From Aphelocoma coerulescens (taxonomy: Eukaryota; Chordata; Aves; Passeriformes; Corvidae), in the NCBI RefSeq assembly GCF_041296385.1, contig NC_091023.1, forward strand, positions 8,618,924 to 8,682,923: a stretch of 64,000 nucleotides of DNA. Reading direction: 5' to 3'. A program made the translations under genes and the position numbers. The notes below the pieces were generated by a model. That model did no database searches and was not told the DNA's origin. It saw nothing but the letters and a program-made list of their open reading frames with translations. The first letter of the stretch is position 1. Each line of letters starts with the position of its first letter. Of the stretch, positions 11,240-22,200 are shown piece by piece.

Positions 11240-12440
11240 GAAACCAGATGGATTTATGAAAGGGAAATAATTCCTGACCAACCTGACAGCATTCCATTAT
11301 CATATGGCTAGAGCAGAGAAGGAAGGAAGAGCAGTGGATATTGTTTACCTTGGCTTATGAAAAAGCTTTTGACAGTCTCCCATAATATCCACACAGATAA
11401 CCCATGAAATATGGACTAGAGAAAGGGACAGAGAGATGGGCTGGAAATAAACTGCTCTGCCTGGCTCAGAGCTGTGACCAGTGACTCAAAGTGCAGCTGG
11501 AGGCTGGTCACTGGTGGTGTTTGCATGGCTGAGGGCAGAGCTGGGGCCCCCAGTGTTTAATATCTTCATAAATGACCTGTGTGGTGGGACAGAGGGCACC
11601 TTCTGATTAAGGTGTGCAGGTGATGTGTGCACACTGGCTGTGCTGCCATAGAGAGGCACAAGGACAGGCTGGAGAAATGGGCCAACAAGGATCTCATGAA
11701 GTTCAACAGTGGAGAGTAAAAAGTCCTGTCCCTGGGGAGCAAAATTCTCCTGCACCAGAATAACCCAGGGACCAACTGGCTGCAAAGCAGGTTTTTAGAA
11801 AAAGCCCTGCGGCTCCTACTAGACACCAAGGTGACCATAAGTCAGCAGTTTACCTCTACAGCAAGGAAGGCAGCAGCATCCTTAGCTGCAGTAGGATAAA
11901 CAGTGCCTGCCCATATCTGGGGCGCTGTGTCCAGTGCTGAGCCCTCCAGGACTGGAGCCAGGGAGACACAGGAGCGTGTCCAGCAAAAGGCTACAAAGAT
12001 TATAAGGCCTTGCAGCATCTGACTGAGAAGGAGAGTCTGAGAAGATTGTGGTGGTTCAGTCTGGAGAAGACAAAGGTTTGGGGGAACATAGTAGGGGGGT
12101 TGGGGCAGGGAGGGCAAATAAAAATAAATGCCTGGTGGGAGGGATTAAGTAGATAGAGCCAGGTTCTTCTTGGTAATATCCAGTAAGAGGTGGCAGGACA
12201 GCAGGCAATGGGCCCACACTGAATAGAAGAAGATTCCATTCAAACATAAGAGAACAATTTTCTGGGGCAGGGGGCAACCAGTACAACAGGCTGCCCAGAG
12301 AGGTTGTGGAGCTTCCATTCTGGAGATAACCAAATCCTGATTACATATGGGCAACCTGCTGCAGATTATACTGCTTTGAGCAGAGAAGTTGAATTAGAGA
12401 GTCTCTGGACTTCTCTTCCAACCTCAGATATTCAGTGAAA
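11240..12440 (+). mobile_element. CR1 LINE, 5'-truncated and decayed (reverse transcriptase to 3' end)
   Basis: This is the 3' part of a CR1 non-LTR retrotransposon. The order of recognisable blocks is that of CR1. GFMKGK and LTNLTAF are encoded from 11250, AVDIVYL from 11331, KAFDS at 11362-11376, and FNIFINDL at 11556-11579. The 3' end region contains GGCTGCCCAGAGAGGTTGTG near 12288 and CTTCCAACCTCAG near 12414. The reverse transcriptase is dead. In-frame stops lie at 11268, 11358 and 11604, and a one-base gain separates the AVDIVYL and KAFDS frames. The FADD catalytic motif near 11614-11626 now reads roughly CAGD. A full element is about 4.5 kb, so most of ORF2, all of ORF1 and the 5' end are missing, as is usual for CR1. 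The terminal ATTCTATGATT tail is eroded. Several open frames in this interval, mostly on the minus strand, are shadows of this element. Confidence 0.95.
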
Positions 12441-13082
12441 ACATGCCAATCACAGTTAGAATCTATCAAAAACAGAGGGAGCCACAGAGTCAGGTTTCTG
12501 TGTACCTTTACTAAGAATGTATTTTACTTCAGGTTTCACCTTTGCCTTGAGGCTCTCTGCAACTTTTCATCAAAGTGACTATAACTCAGATATACATACA
12601 AAAAGAGAAACAAATCTCATGGCTTACAAGTGTAGCATTAAACTAACATTAATGTCCATGATTCAGGAGGTGGTGATGTTAAACAGAAAAGTTTTCAGCA
12701 TAGCTTTTCGCTCCAAAGCACTTGCACTGTCTTGAGCCTCAGCACACGTATGTAATGCATGCTTGTGTATTTTAAAGAGCCTATGCTCCTCTGTAGTTTA
12801 CATAATTTGCTTGTTATTTTTGGCAAAATCTAGGAGGTATTTGGCACTTCATTTCTACCAATATTCTCCCAGCTCACCCCTCCTTGTATAATACCTCTTC
12901 TTCATTTCTGATTTTTGTCTTGCACCTTTTACTCTTCCCAGTGTGTGATTCCCAGTCAGTTGACATCTCATGATAGCCATAACACATCTGAAAACAATCC
13001 AACAGTCCAAGTCCTGTCAATTCAGTGCCAAAGACAGCCAATCTGTGTACAATTTGGAAGAGGCTAATCTAGCTCTTCCCAT
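12441..13082. other. Gene-free unique sequence after the CR1
   Basis: Nothing recognisable. There is a 72-codon open frame at 12517-12735 without a known domain. Confidence 0.6.
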
Positions 13083-13160
13083 TTGTTTTTTTTGTTTGTT
13101 TGTTTGTTTTGTTTGGTATTTTTGTTTTTTTTTTTTTTCTTCTTTTTTTGGGGGGGGGAG
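13083..13160. repeat. T-rich (TTTG)n tract followed by a G run
   Basis: The plus strand goes from TTTG units (13090-13120) to long T runs broken by C, and ends in nine consecutive G at 13150-13158. Read on the minus strand it is a C run followed by an A-rich tract. That could be the tail of a minus-strand retroposed sequence, but no element body was recognised beside it. Confidence 0.85.
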
Positions 13161-14784
13161 AGACAGGGAATTTGAAATAGGTAATTCTGAATCAAAACTT
13201 CAGAAAAAAGAAACCAGAGCCTCTTAAACTAATTTACTGAGGTCCAGAAATGTATAATTGCCTGTTGCTGCTGTTCTAATTACAGACTTGGTCAGCAGTG
13301 CAGCAAATCAAACCATGGTAGATCAAACACACAAAGAGATACAGAGAGACTCCAAAGTGTCATTGAGCTCCCCAAACCAGTTGCAGGTCTGTAGGTCTGG
13401 CTGGATGTAGGTCTGCAAACACTGCCTCTCTTAGATGGAAACTCACCCCTAAACTCCAAACTAACCTTCAGAAATAAATTGATAGGAAGAATATGAGGCT
13501 AAAGGAAAATCTGCTGGAGCCTGACCATTTCAGTACATGCAAAGTTTGTAATAAATCCTCCAGTAGTTTGTACTCTTCATGGCAGATGTCCATAAGCTAT
13601 TTGCTTGTTTTCCCAAGGTGTTCAAGATATCCAAACATCTTTTCATTTTTTCCCAGAAATGCTGATATGAATCGTACAGACAAAGTAAACAGAGTACTCT
13701 GCTAGAGTTTCCCTTTTTACAAATGAGCCATAAAATTGTTCATTAATCAGTCTTGCTTCCCCAGGGGTTTGGCTGCATTGTTGAGGTTTCCTTTTCCATT
13801 TCTGATCCCTGTTTAGTTGAGGAGATTACAAAAACAAACAAACAAAAAAAGAATAAGCCGTTGAAAACTGCCCTAGTCTCCACAGCCTTTGGACAGAGCT
13901 GTTCATTCTAAATTTAAACACTCCCTATTTCTCACCCTCCAACTTCGAGTAAAATAATAGCCTTATCATGGTTCCTTCACCTCCCATCCAGAGTACATGG
14001 TGTTCCTATCTATTTAAATTACTCCAACAAGTTCCTTAGAACAATAGAAAGGCCCTTAAACATCTCCTGGGGTAAGTTCCTACAACCAGAGAACTAATGA
14101 AAAGCTGAGAGAATTTACTGTGAATCTGGCATTTCAGATCTTTGCCTCCTGTTAATTCCTGAGAAAGGTGTCAACTCTGACAGTGCCTGAATTTATCTGG
14201 TGGGCACACCGTTTAAAAGAGGGCAGGAAGGAGTGCACATCCATTGTACCTGTTACTCTTCCACGTGTGCTGGCTGCGGACACAGGGGCAGCCAGCACCT
14301 CCGCTGTACATGGATCTCTGGAGATCCAGCTCATGGCCCACGACAGCCAGGTCTGCACCTGGTTTTGAAGGTGTACAGTGGGAATGGGGTGAAAGATTCA
14401 ATCTCAGGTGCCATAGGTTTCATTCCTGACTTTGCTGTCTTTTTTTAAATGAGCAGAAAGGTCATGAGGTTTGCATATGAGCATTGGAACAGGTGTGAAT
14501 CAGCACAGAATCAACAAAGTTCCCCAAACTGCACATGATCATGTTACCTGTAGATCTGGTCTCCAGCTGTCAGATTTGTCATCTAAAAGCTAAAGCCTTT
14601 GTCTTTTAGGCATTAGATAACTTAATGCAAATTTGCCAGTTCATTCTGACAGAAATTAAAACTTGGGTTCTTATATTGCCTCTTCTGCCTTGCCTGTCTT
14701 TCACTCTCTGTCACACATTTGGGGGGGAGATGACATAAGCTCCTTGCAGGGGTACATTTTTAGCTGAGCAGCTTATTTAGCATG

Positions 14785-14859
14785 CAAACCAAATACATAA
14801 TCAAAGCGGTTTGGCTTTTTTTAAGGGAAAGTCATCTCAAGGTTGGCTTAAAAGCCAAA
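14785..14859. repeat. Cluster of competing inverted repeats
   Basis: TTTGGCTTTT at 14810-14819 is the exact reverse complement of AAAAGCCAAA at 14850-14859. The same left arm can also pair upstream, because GGTTTG at 14808-14813 complements CAAACC at 14785-14790. The right arm can pair locally with TTGGCTT at 14843-14849. At most one or two of these stems can form at once. This is visible in the sequence. A regulatory role is only a possibility. Confidence 0.75.
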
Positions 14860-16525
14860 TAGCTTTATCTCACTGAAGTCTCAGTTAAGTGCTGCAGTGT
14901 GCAGCCCGATGTGTAAGATGAGTGCTTTTTCCAGAGAGGCTGTGTTGATCTATGATCTAATCTAGGCTCTTTAAATAAGCTTCTAAGTATGTAACTAAGA
15001 ACCCCTTTATCTGTTATTAATATCTCGTTCTGTTATCACTGCAAGCAATTTAAATATACTGGTCATATTTGATGAATTCCTCTACATATTTCAGTTCCTC
15101 TCAAAAACATACAAGGCTTGGTAAGGAATTTTCTTTCGCCCTACATTCCTTATAAGCTCAGTAGCACTCTGACAACATTAGCCTCATGCACATAAAACCC
15201 TGAAATGCCTGGACATGCATGCAATGTGACTCACTCACACCTAGTGAACAAGTTCTCTCATTCAAAGGCTGCAGAAGTGTGAGTTTCTTGAATCACTGCT
15301 TTTATTAGTACAAACATGTTGAACTTTACTAACATACCTTTTGACTTTATTGGCGTACCTTATTTTATACATCTTAAAGACCTTGGCACGTTTTCCCCAG
15401 TTAATTTAATCAAGATAGTGTTCAGGGGAGAAATAGAATACCATGCTAAATCATAAAGGGAATTTCTCCTAATCTCTCTCATTTTAGTGGTGACTGACCC
15501 AAGAAGGTACCTGCCACATAACCTGGCTTTCTCTCATGGGGGTTTATTTATTCTTGTCTAAAGCCAGCTCTTACTCCAGTTCAGTCTGAGCTGTAGGAAA
15601 TGTCTGGAGTTTTCACATACTGTTAGGGATGCCCTGTGTCCTGAATGAAACCTAAAGCAATACTCATTATGCATATTTGCATTGGCTTTTCTCTCACCCA
15701 GGAAGAATGTTCTTAAAAAAGAGCAAATCAAAGAAAAGCTGCTGGAAACAATTAACTGCCTTGGGAGCAGTATCTGCCTAGTCAGCTTTTAACTTGTGCA
15801 TCCAGTTGCCACAGAACTTGATCAGCTCTGCAGCACGTTACATCTGACTTACGCTGTTGCATCTCAGAACTGCTGAGCTTTTTGTTGTGGACAAAAAGAA
15901 AGATATCTCAAAGGTCACATCTTCCCCTTCTAAATCTTCCAGCCCAAGGAAAGTTGTTTCTTTTCCTAAACTCACAGCCTGCTGCAATGACAGATATTTA
16001 GCTTGGTGATGAGATAAACGAATATGCAAAATTTAAAATCAGGATTACAGTTCTGTTCTTGCTTAAACAAAGCTACCTGATAAAGTATTTTATTCTGACC
16101 TTGAGCTGTCTTATCCACAATTGACTTAGACTTACACTCCTTCAGCAGGTATTAAGTGGCTGAGAATTTTCTGTGCCAGCTAGGAAGGCTTAAGTAAGTT
16201 TTGACTTCTTTGTTAACAAGGAAGTGCTTTTAGACAATTTCAGTTACAGCCCCCATTTCTCCCTCCAGCAAAGTATTGCAAAACTGGCTATTATGATCCT
16301 GATGCCTTATTTATGCCAAGTCAGTGACCAAAGGCATCTCTAAAGGCAGTTAAACTAAACGAGCAGGTGTAGAGCATGCAGAATGAACCCCAGAATCTCA
16401 TGCTACCATGTTTTTATATGGAGATATAAATCCAGTAAGGAATTGTCTAAAGGCTGTAATTCAGCAATATCCAGTTTTCCATTGTTTAGAGATTCAAGAA
16501 GAGTCATTTCATGTTGTTCACACTG

Positions 16526-16570
16526 ACATGCATATGCATACACACATCCTTATACGTGCATGCACACACA
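16526..16570. repeat. Alternating purine-pyrimidine tract
   Basis: Two stretches, 16526-16546 and 16551-16570, alternate purine and pyrimidine without a break, using CA, TG, TA and CG steps. They are separated by four bases. Such sequence favours left-handed Z-DNA under torsional stress. It looks like a decayed (CA)n microsatellite. Confidence 0.75.
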
Positions 16571-17130
16571 GAGAACAGAAAACAAGAAAACATGGTTTCA
16601 AAAAGAACCCAAGTATGACATCAATAAAGCAGAAGGTGCAGAGCTTGGAAATGCTAAACCCCATGCTAACAGAGTTTGTACTCATCCCATCGTGAAAACA
16701 GACCTGTGAATACTGTACCACATTTTTAAGGCACATTTTTGTCTCTTATTTTATAACCCGAGTCAAAATTGTATCATAAAGTTTCCTAGCACAGTTTCAT
16801 GTGCCACCAAATTATGATATGTCAAACTCCAGACAAGAAAACATTGAAACCATAAATTCCTTCAATACTAAGTCTGATGTTTCAGAAAGATATTTTAGCT
16901 AATTCCATCCTAATACATAAACTCTAACCAGTAGAAAATACAGTGTACACTGTAGTATGGGTTTCTGAAACAAGCCTTAGCAAAAGACCCAGGGATATTG
17001 TTAATTCTTCACGATAGTCACCAGAAATGAGTGAACTCTGTACCAACATGTCTTGCCTCCTCTTTCTAAATCCATTTTACAACTGTAAAATATCTCCTTC
17101 ATTGCCCTCTTGCTTCCAGTAATGACTTGA

Positions 17131-17172
17131 TTTTTTCTCCTTTTTTTTTTTCCCCGTCTCCCTTTTTTTTAA
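17131..17172. repeat. Polypyrimidine tract
   Basis: T and C runs on the plus strand, broken by a single G near 17156. It is a low-complexity tract. It resembles the tract before a splice acceptor, but no coding exon follows it. Confidence 0.8.
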
Positions 17173-17224
17173 TTTCTTGCTTTGTTAACAACCTTTACAA
17201 TGCAGAGGGTCTTGCTGGAAAAAA

Positions 17225-17345
17225 TATGCCTGGAGCCTTCATATCATTTGCATGTCATTTTAAATACATTTACATCGCATTTTAATCAAGGAAAATGCAA
17301 ACACATGGTTATAACTTTTTATTTATAGAGTTCTTATAAGGCACT
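17225..17345. other. Possible conserved non-coding element (unproven)
   Basis: This segment contains ATTTGCAT on the plus strand near 17248, the POU/octamer consensus. ATTTTAATCAAGG, TTTTATTTATAG and other homeodomain-like AT motifs are packed around it, with few simple runs. Such composition is typical of vertebrate non-coding enhancers, but AT-rich DNA produces these words by chance. Only alignment to other species would decide. Confidence 0.2.
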
Positions 17346-18172
17346 CAGCAAAACATACAGACAAAATATGACCTCAGGGCTGAAAATTAAAAAGTATCAG
17401 TGAGAAGACTGTCAGCATGTCTTGAAAATCCATCTGATAATTGTCCTGCTTTACATATAGCTATTATTGTTTGAGGCTATTTAGGAACTTGTAATGTTTT
17501 GATTGAATCAGTCTTATGATCGAAAAAATCTGTCTACAAGTACCCACAAAGTAGCTCATGCACAGAGCACACATGACTCTCAGTTCTGGGTGTCATCTGG
17601 CAGATATCTGCTGGGACAGAGATGATCTGAGTCATGGGCAGATTCTTGACAGATCCCATATGATCCTCACCCTCAGATTTCAAAGTTCTGCTGAAAATAA
17701 CACCCAAGATACCCTGACATCTACTGCATCTCCTCAGATGCTGGGATATGGTTTACCCATTCACATTTCCTGGAAATATGCTGCTGGTGGGGAAAAAGGG
17801 TCACAGCAATGAAGTTGGCCAGGAAGAAGGTGTTCTGCTGTGCCTCACACCAGTGAGCTTGTCACCCACTCACAGGTCTGCCCAACCAGCCTCCTCAGCA
17901 GCAGCCAGGAGCTCCGCTCTTCCCCTCCCCACCTCCCACCCTGAAAATACAATTACTCCCGTGGCTGACCTCCCTTTGCCTTCCAGGTTAAGGATTGGTG
18001 TATTCTGCTGAGAGGGAAGTTCCATGGGAGCTCTGCAGGTAACAGAAAGCTCTGGAAAGGTGGGAATGGAGTACAAATTACAGAAACCAAGACGTTCATA
18101 GAATATAATCAAGGGCTCTCTATAATTACAGATACAGCAACAATACTGGAGAAATTTTGTAAGGTCATGCTT

Positions 18173-18192
18173 AAAAAAAAAAAAAAAAAAAA
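18173..18192. repeat. Poly(A) run (20 A)
   Basis: Twenty consecutive A on the plus strand, with no recognisable element upstream. Confidence 0.9.
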
Positions 18193-18976
18193 GTCAAGCA
18201 ATGCCAGAATTAAGGCTATCAGCAGAATCTTAACCCCTTTAAGCATGTACATTCCGATGATTCTCAGCACTATGCTGAAAGCTTCCATGAGAACCTGTGA
18301 CAGAAATAAGACCTGATTGGACACTAGATTTTAACTACACCAAAAGAGTTCATATGGCTCACCAAAAAAGTTAAAGCTGAAAATTTCTGCAGAATTAAAA
18401 TTCTGAAACAACTTTCCCCAAGATATTTTCCAAAATGTGACATTCCCCAAAAGAAATACCTTGATTTTGTTTCTTCCTGGGCCTCTGGAAGCAAGAGAAG
18501 AGCAGGCTGAAATTGAGAAGATTCTTCTCATCTTAAAAATTACTCACAAATGAAGCTGAAGAATGTTGAATATTGAGGAATTGAAGAATTTCATCCTCAA
18601 TAGGTTTGTCCATCTTGAACAATGAATGAACTGTCTCTTCTGCTCAGAAGGAAATAAGCAGGTGCAAAATAGCATAATGTTATGCTAGATAAACAGGAGA
18701 TACGTTTAATGCAATCTCCATAAATATCTGCCTCAATCTGACAAGCAATGTTATGACATTTAAGGTATTTGTAAAATGTTTAACCATTCCTAGGTGAAAA
18801 GTATCTCTTTTGAAGTATTGTTGCTGTAGAAAATAGGAAAGGCCACACACTTACTAAAAAGAAGAGAAACTATGGGAAATAAGTAAGGAAAAGAGTGAAA
18901 ACCACTGCGGTACTTTAAAAAACACTGCTTCTAAGGCCATCACTGTTCCATAGGTGATTGACCTTTTTATTTTTCC

Positions 18977-19002
18977 TTCACAAAACATCTTCACAAAACA
19001 TC
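18977..19002. repeat. 13-bp tandem duplication
   Basis: TTCACAAAACATC is repeated exactly twice, head to tail. It is a small replication-slippage or duplication event. Confidence 0.9.
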
Positions 19003-19186
19003 AGTGTTTCAGACATGTCTCATTCACCTAACAGAAATGTATAACCTAATTCTCTTTCAGGGCAACCAAGTAGGTGAAACTGCTACTGCACTACATAAAG
19101 TTTGCTTTAGGGCTTTAAGGACAGCCATGATATAGGGTAAAATCTCTTCAAGCCTACACTGATCTTCCAAGAATGAAATCAAAACC

Positions 19187-19212
19187 TTTTTTTTTTTTTT
19201 TTTCTTTTTTTT
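19187..19212. repeat. Poly(T) tract
   Basis: Seventeen T, one C, then eight T on the plus strand. Confidence 0.9.
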
Positions 19213-22200
19213 CCCCTGGAAAATATAGGACTTCTCAGGTGAACTAAAGCAGCCCTGGTGTGACAGAGCCAAATGATATCAACCAAGTGACTCTGTAGAC
19301 TGCACTTTGTATCTGCCCACTCTTCAAAACCTACTAGAATGGAGGGACAGAGAACTTGGTATGGAGGGAGCTGGAAGTTAGAGCCAGGGCAGAGCTTTTA
19401 GAGAATAGTGAGGTAAAACCAGCTCTTCTGTGTGTTTCAGATTTGGGCTTTTTTTTTGTTTTGTTGTTGTTTTGGTTTCTGGTTGGGGATGTGGGGCTGT
19501 TGAGGTTTTTTAAAGGATGAAGAAAAAACCAAACCCAAAACCAACTGACTGCCGCAATTGCAAAAGAAGAGCTTGTAGAAATGAAATGTTATGAAGGACA
19601 GCTCATAACTCATCCCCTTTGTCAGTACCACATTATCCACCTTCTCTGACAATTTTTTTCCCCCTTAGGGACCAATCCAGCAATAAATATGCTCAGAGTT
19701 CGGCTATATTTGATGATGTCAATGGAATGTCACTCTGCTCAAATATCTTATTTGCAGCTCTTAGGATGCTGTTCTTTTCCCAAGTGGATTTTTCATTCCC
19801 AGGTAAGCTACGTGAGTGACCTCCATGTGGATATGTGGAGAGTTCCTTGGACTGCTGAGGGGAAGCCTTCATTCAAGTATCATGTGACAGCAGCTAATGT
19901 CACAGCTAAGGGATGATGAAAACAGCCATGAAAATAAAATATGTCAATATTTTCTTGAATTATCCCCTATTTTCTACAAGTTACAAACCACTTTTAGGTT
20001 ATAAAAACTTGGAAGATACCAGGTCATTCCATTTTTTTTTTTTTTAATCACGTTGTTATATGGGAATTTCTGTAGACAATTGTACCTCAGACTCAGTGAA
20101 AGAGTTTGGAAAAAAGGACATATTTGGTATCCCATGGTTTCTGAGTGGAATAAAAATTCATAAGAGATATGACACAGTTCACCTACAAGTCAGGATTTTA
20201 AACCCAGCTGAGGCTCATAATTATGACTGAACTTTGAAAACTCACATGAAATAACCAGATGGGCTCCATTTTGCTCAAGTGGATATTCATATCAAGTATC
20301 TAAACACTACTGCTGCATAATACTTCCATATTATTAACTGTTTAAAAATGCATGGGCTGATCAGACAGTATAACATTGTCAGCACACAATTTTATCAAAA
20401 TATTCGCTGTTTTGGGTGTTTTTCTTCAAAATCCCAGTTGTAACTGTATTTGAAGGTCAGATTTCAAAACAATTTCTTACCTCTGCTTTTAAGCGAAACT
20501 TCATAGCTGAACCCTATCAAAAAAAATCAGAAACCACCAAATGAGATGCTATAAAAACATATTGTTTTAACACCTCTCTTGAAGACAAAGACAATCTCAT
20601 GATTATTATTAATAACACTACATCAGTGTAGATCAAAGTTAAGGACAAAACTGCATTTCAAGTTGTGAAAGGTCACACTGATCTTGGTACCTGTACTTGC
20701 CAGGTTTATTTATATTTAATGCTACCCTGACTGCAACTTACAAAGGGCATCTATATTTTTCTCATATAAAAATATGAATGCAATTTTAAGATCAATATAG
20801 AAGAGAAAGAAAATAGAAACTTATAACTTTGTGATTCATAAGAACATAAGAATAGGTTTATATTTTAAAACTAATTCTACAAGATGTAGTAAAAAAAGTT
20901 GCATTTTAACCTCCATTTCACTGCAATTTTTTTTCTATGACTAGTCCAAAACCAAGATATAACATAGCTTTCAATATTATCCCTGTTCAATAAACTATGT
21001 GTGGTCTGGGTTTCTGAGCAAAAAGGTTAGCTTAAGGCTGATAATAAAAATGTGAAATATCATTAACTGGGCAAGGGAAGGATTTGCAGCACCAACAGAT
21101 TATCCTCCATCCAGTAATGGTAGAGGCAAGCAAATAAAAGAAACGTGTCTGTCATCAATAACACTGTGATGACATGGGGAAGGTCACTTTTACCAGAATT
21201 TTCATTTCTTCCTCCAGGGAACATGAAACACATAAGTACATGATCACGTACCTGGAGGAGCAGCAATACTGCCTGTGATCAATCATCCTTTCTGTCTCTT
21301 GAGTAGAAAGGGCAATTTTCAGGAGTCAACAAAATCAAAAAGAAATTAATTCATGTACAGGTCAAGAATTGTGACCACTGTGACTATAAGTAAAGTGTGA
21401 GGGACTGTTCAAAAATCATTGAACAATTGCCTGTGCCAAAACATGGCAATTATTCTGAATATCTCAACAAGCAAAATTTTCAATAAAAACCAGGAAAAAG
21501 ACAAACACTGGATCTTTTTCTTTTCTTTTACATGTTCAGTTGTGAGCTGCTTTTCTGTATTTCTGAAATTAGTCATTCAGTGATTTTTCCTGAAATTTTC
21601 TTGCTCCAAGGGTTGGGTTTTTTCACAAGTATTCTGTTATAGGTGTATACTCCTCATCTTTCAAAGTGGCTCTGAAGTAAGAATTACCCAGAGAAATGTT
21701 ACCAAAATTACTTTCTTGTCTTTCTGTAACATGGTCCAGTTCTTTTCAAGATCTCCAAAGCTCAATGATGGGCTTTGTCACAATTTAGAACACAGCTCAA
21801 GTCAAGAAGTAGGAAGAAAAAATAGTGAAATATGTCAACCAAAAAGCCTAAAATGTTTTTATATGTGTTGCTATCTATATTTGGTTGAAATATGACATTT
21901 TGTTTAATATTTCAGCATGATCATATTGGAATGTTTTCCTCCACTTGATTGAAGAATTTTAAACTACAGGCAATACAGAACGTTAAACACGAGAAGTTTG
22001 CATTGTCAAACACCACGAATAATATATATGCATACACATATATAAAGCTCCTATTTCAATTCCACTTTAAGAAAAAGTCAAGCACATTTAAAGCCTGTTT
22101 CAACTATTTTTCACCATCTTGTTTTCTTCCTGAGTTATGTTGAGAAAGACAAAATGTATTCCCAATAATATTTTAAAGCCATCACTTAATGTTCTATCAT

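Larger units (their letters stand above)
13161..17130. other. Gene-free unique sequence
   Basis: No gene recognised. About 14220-14400 is GC-richer and carries four overlapping 60-80 codon open frames in different frames, none with a recognisable domain. The inverted-repeat cluster at 14785-14859 and the alternating purine-pyrimidine tract at 16526-16570 are listed separately. Confidence 0.55.

Noticed and set aside
11486..12354. Six minus-strand open frames of 69-99 codons
   Set aside because: They are antisense shadows of the plus-strand CR1 element.
17131..17172. Possible splice acceptor polypyrimidine tract
   Set aside because: No exon-like open frame or donor follows. Tracts of this kind are frequent here.
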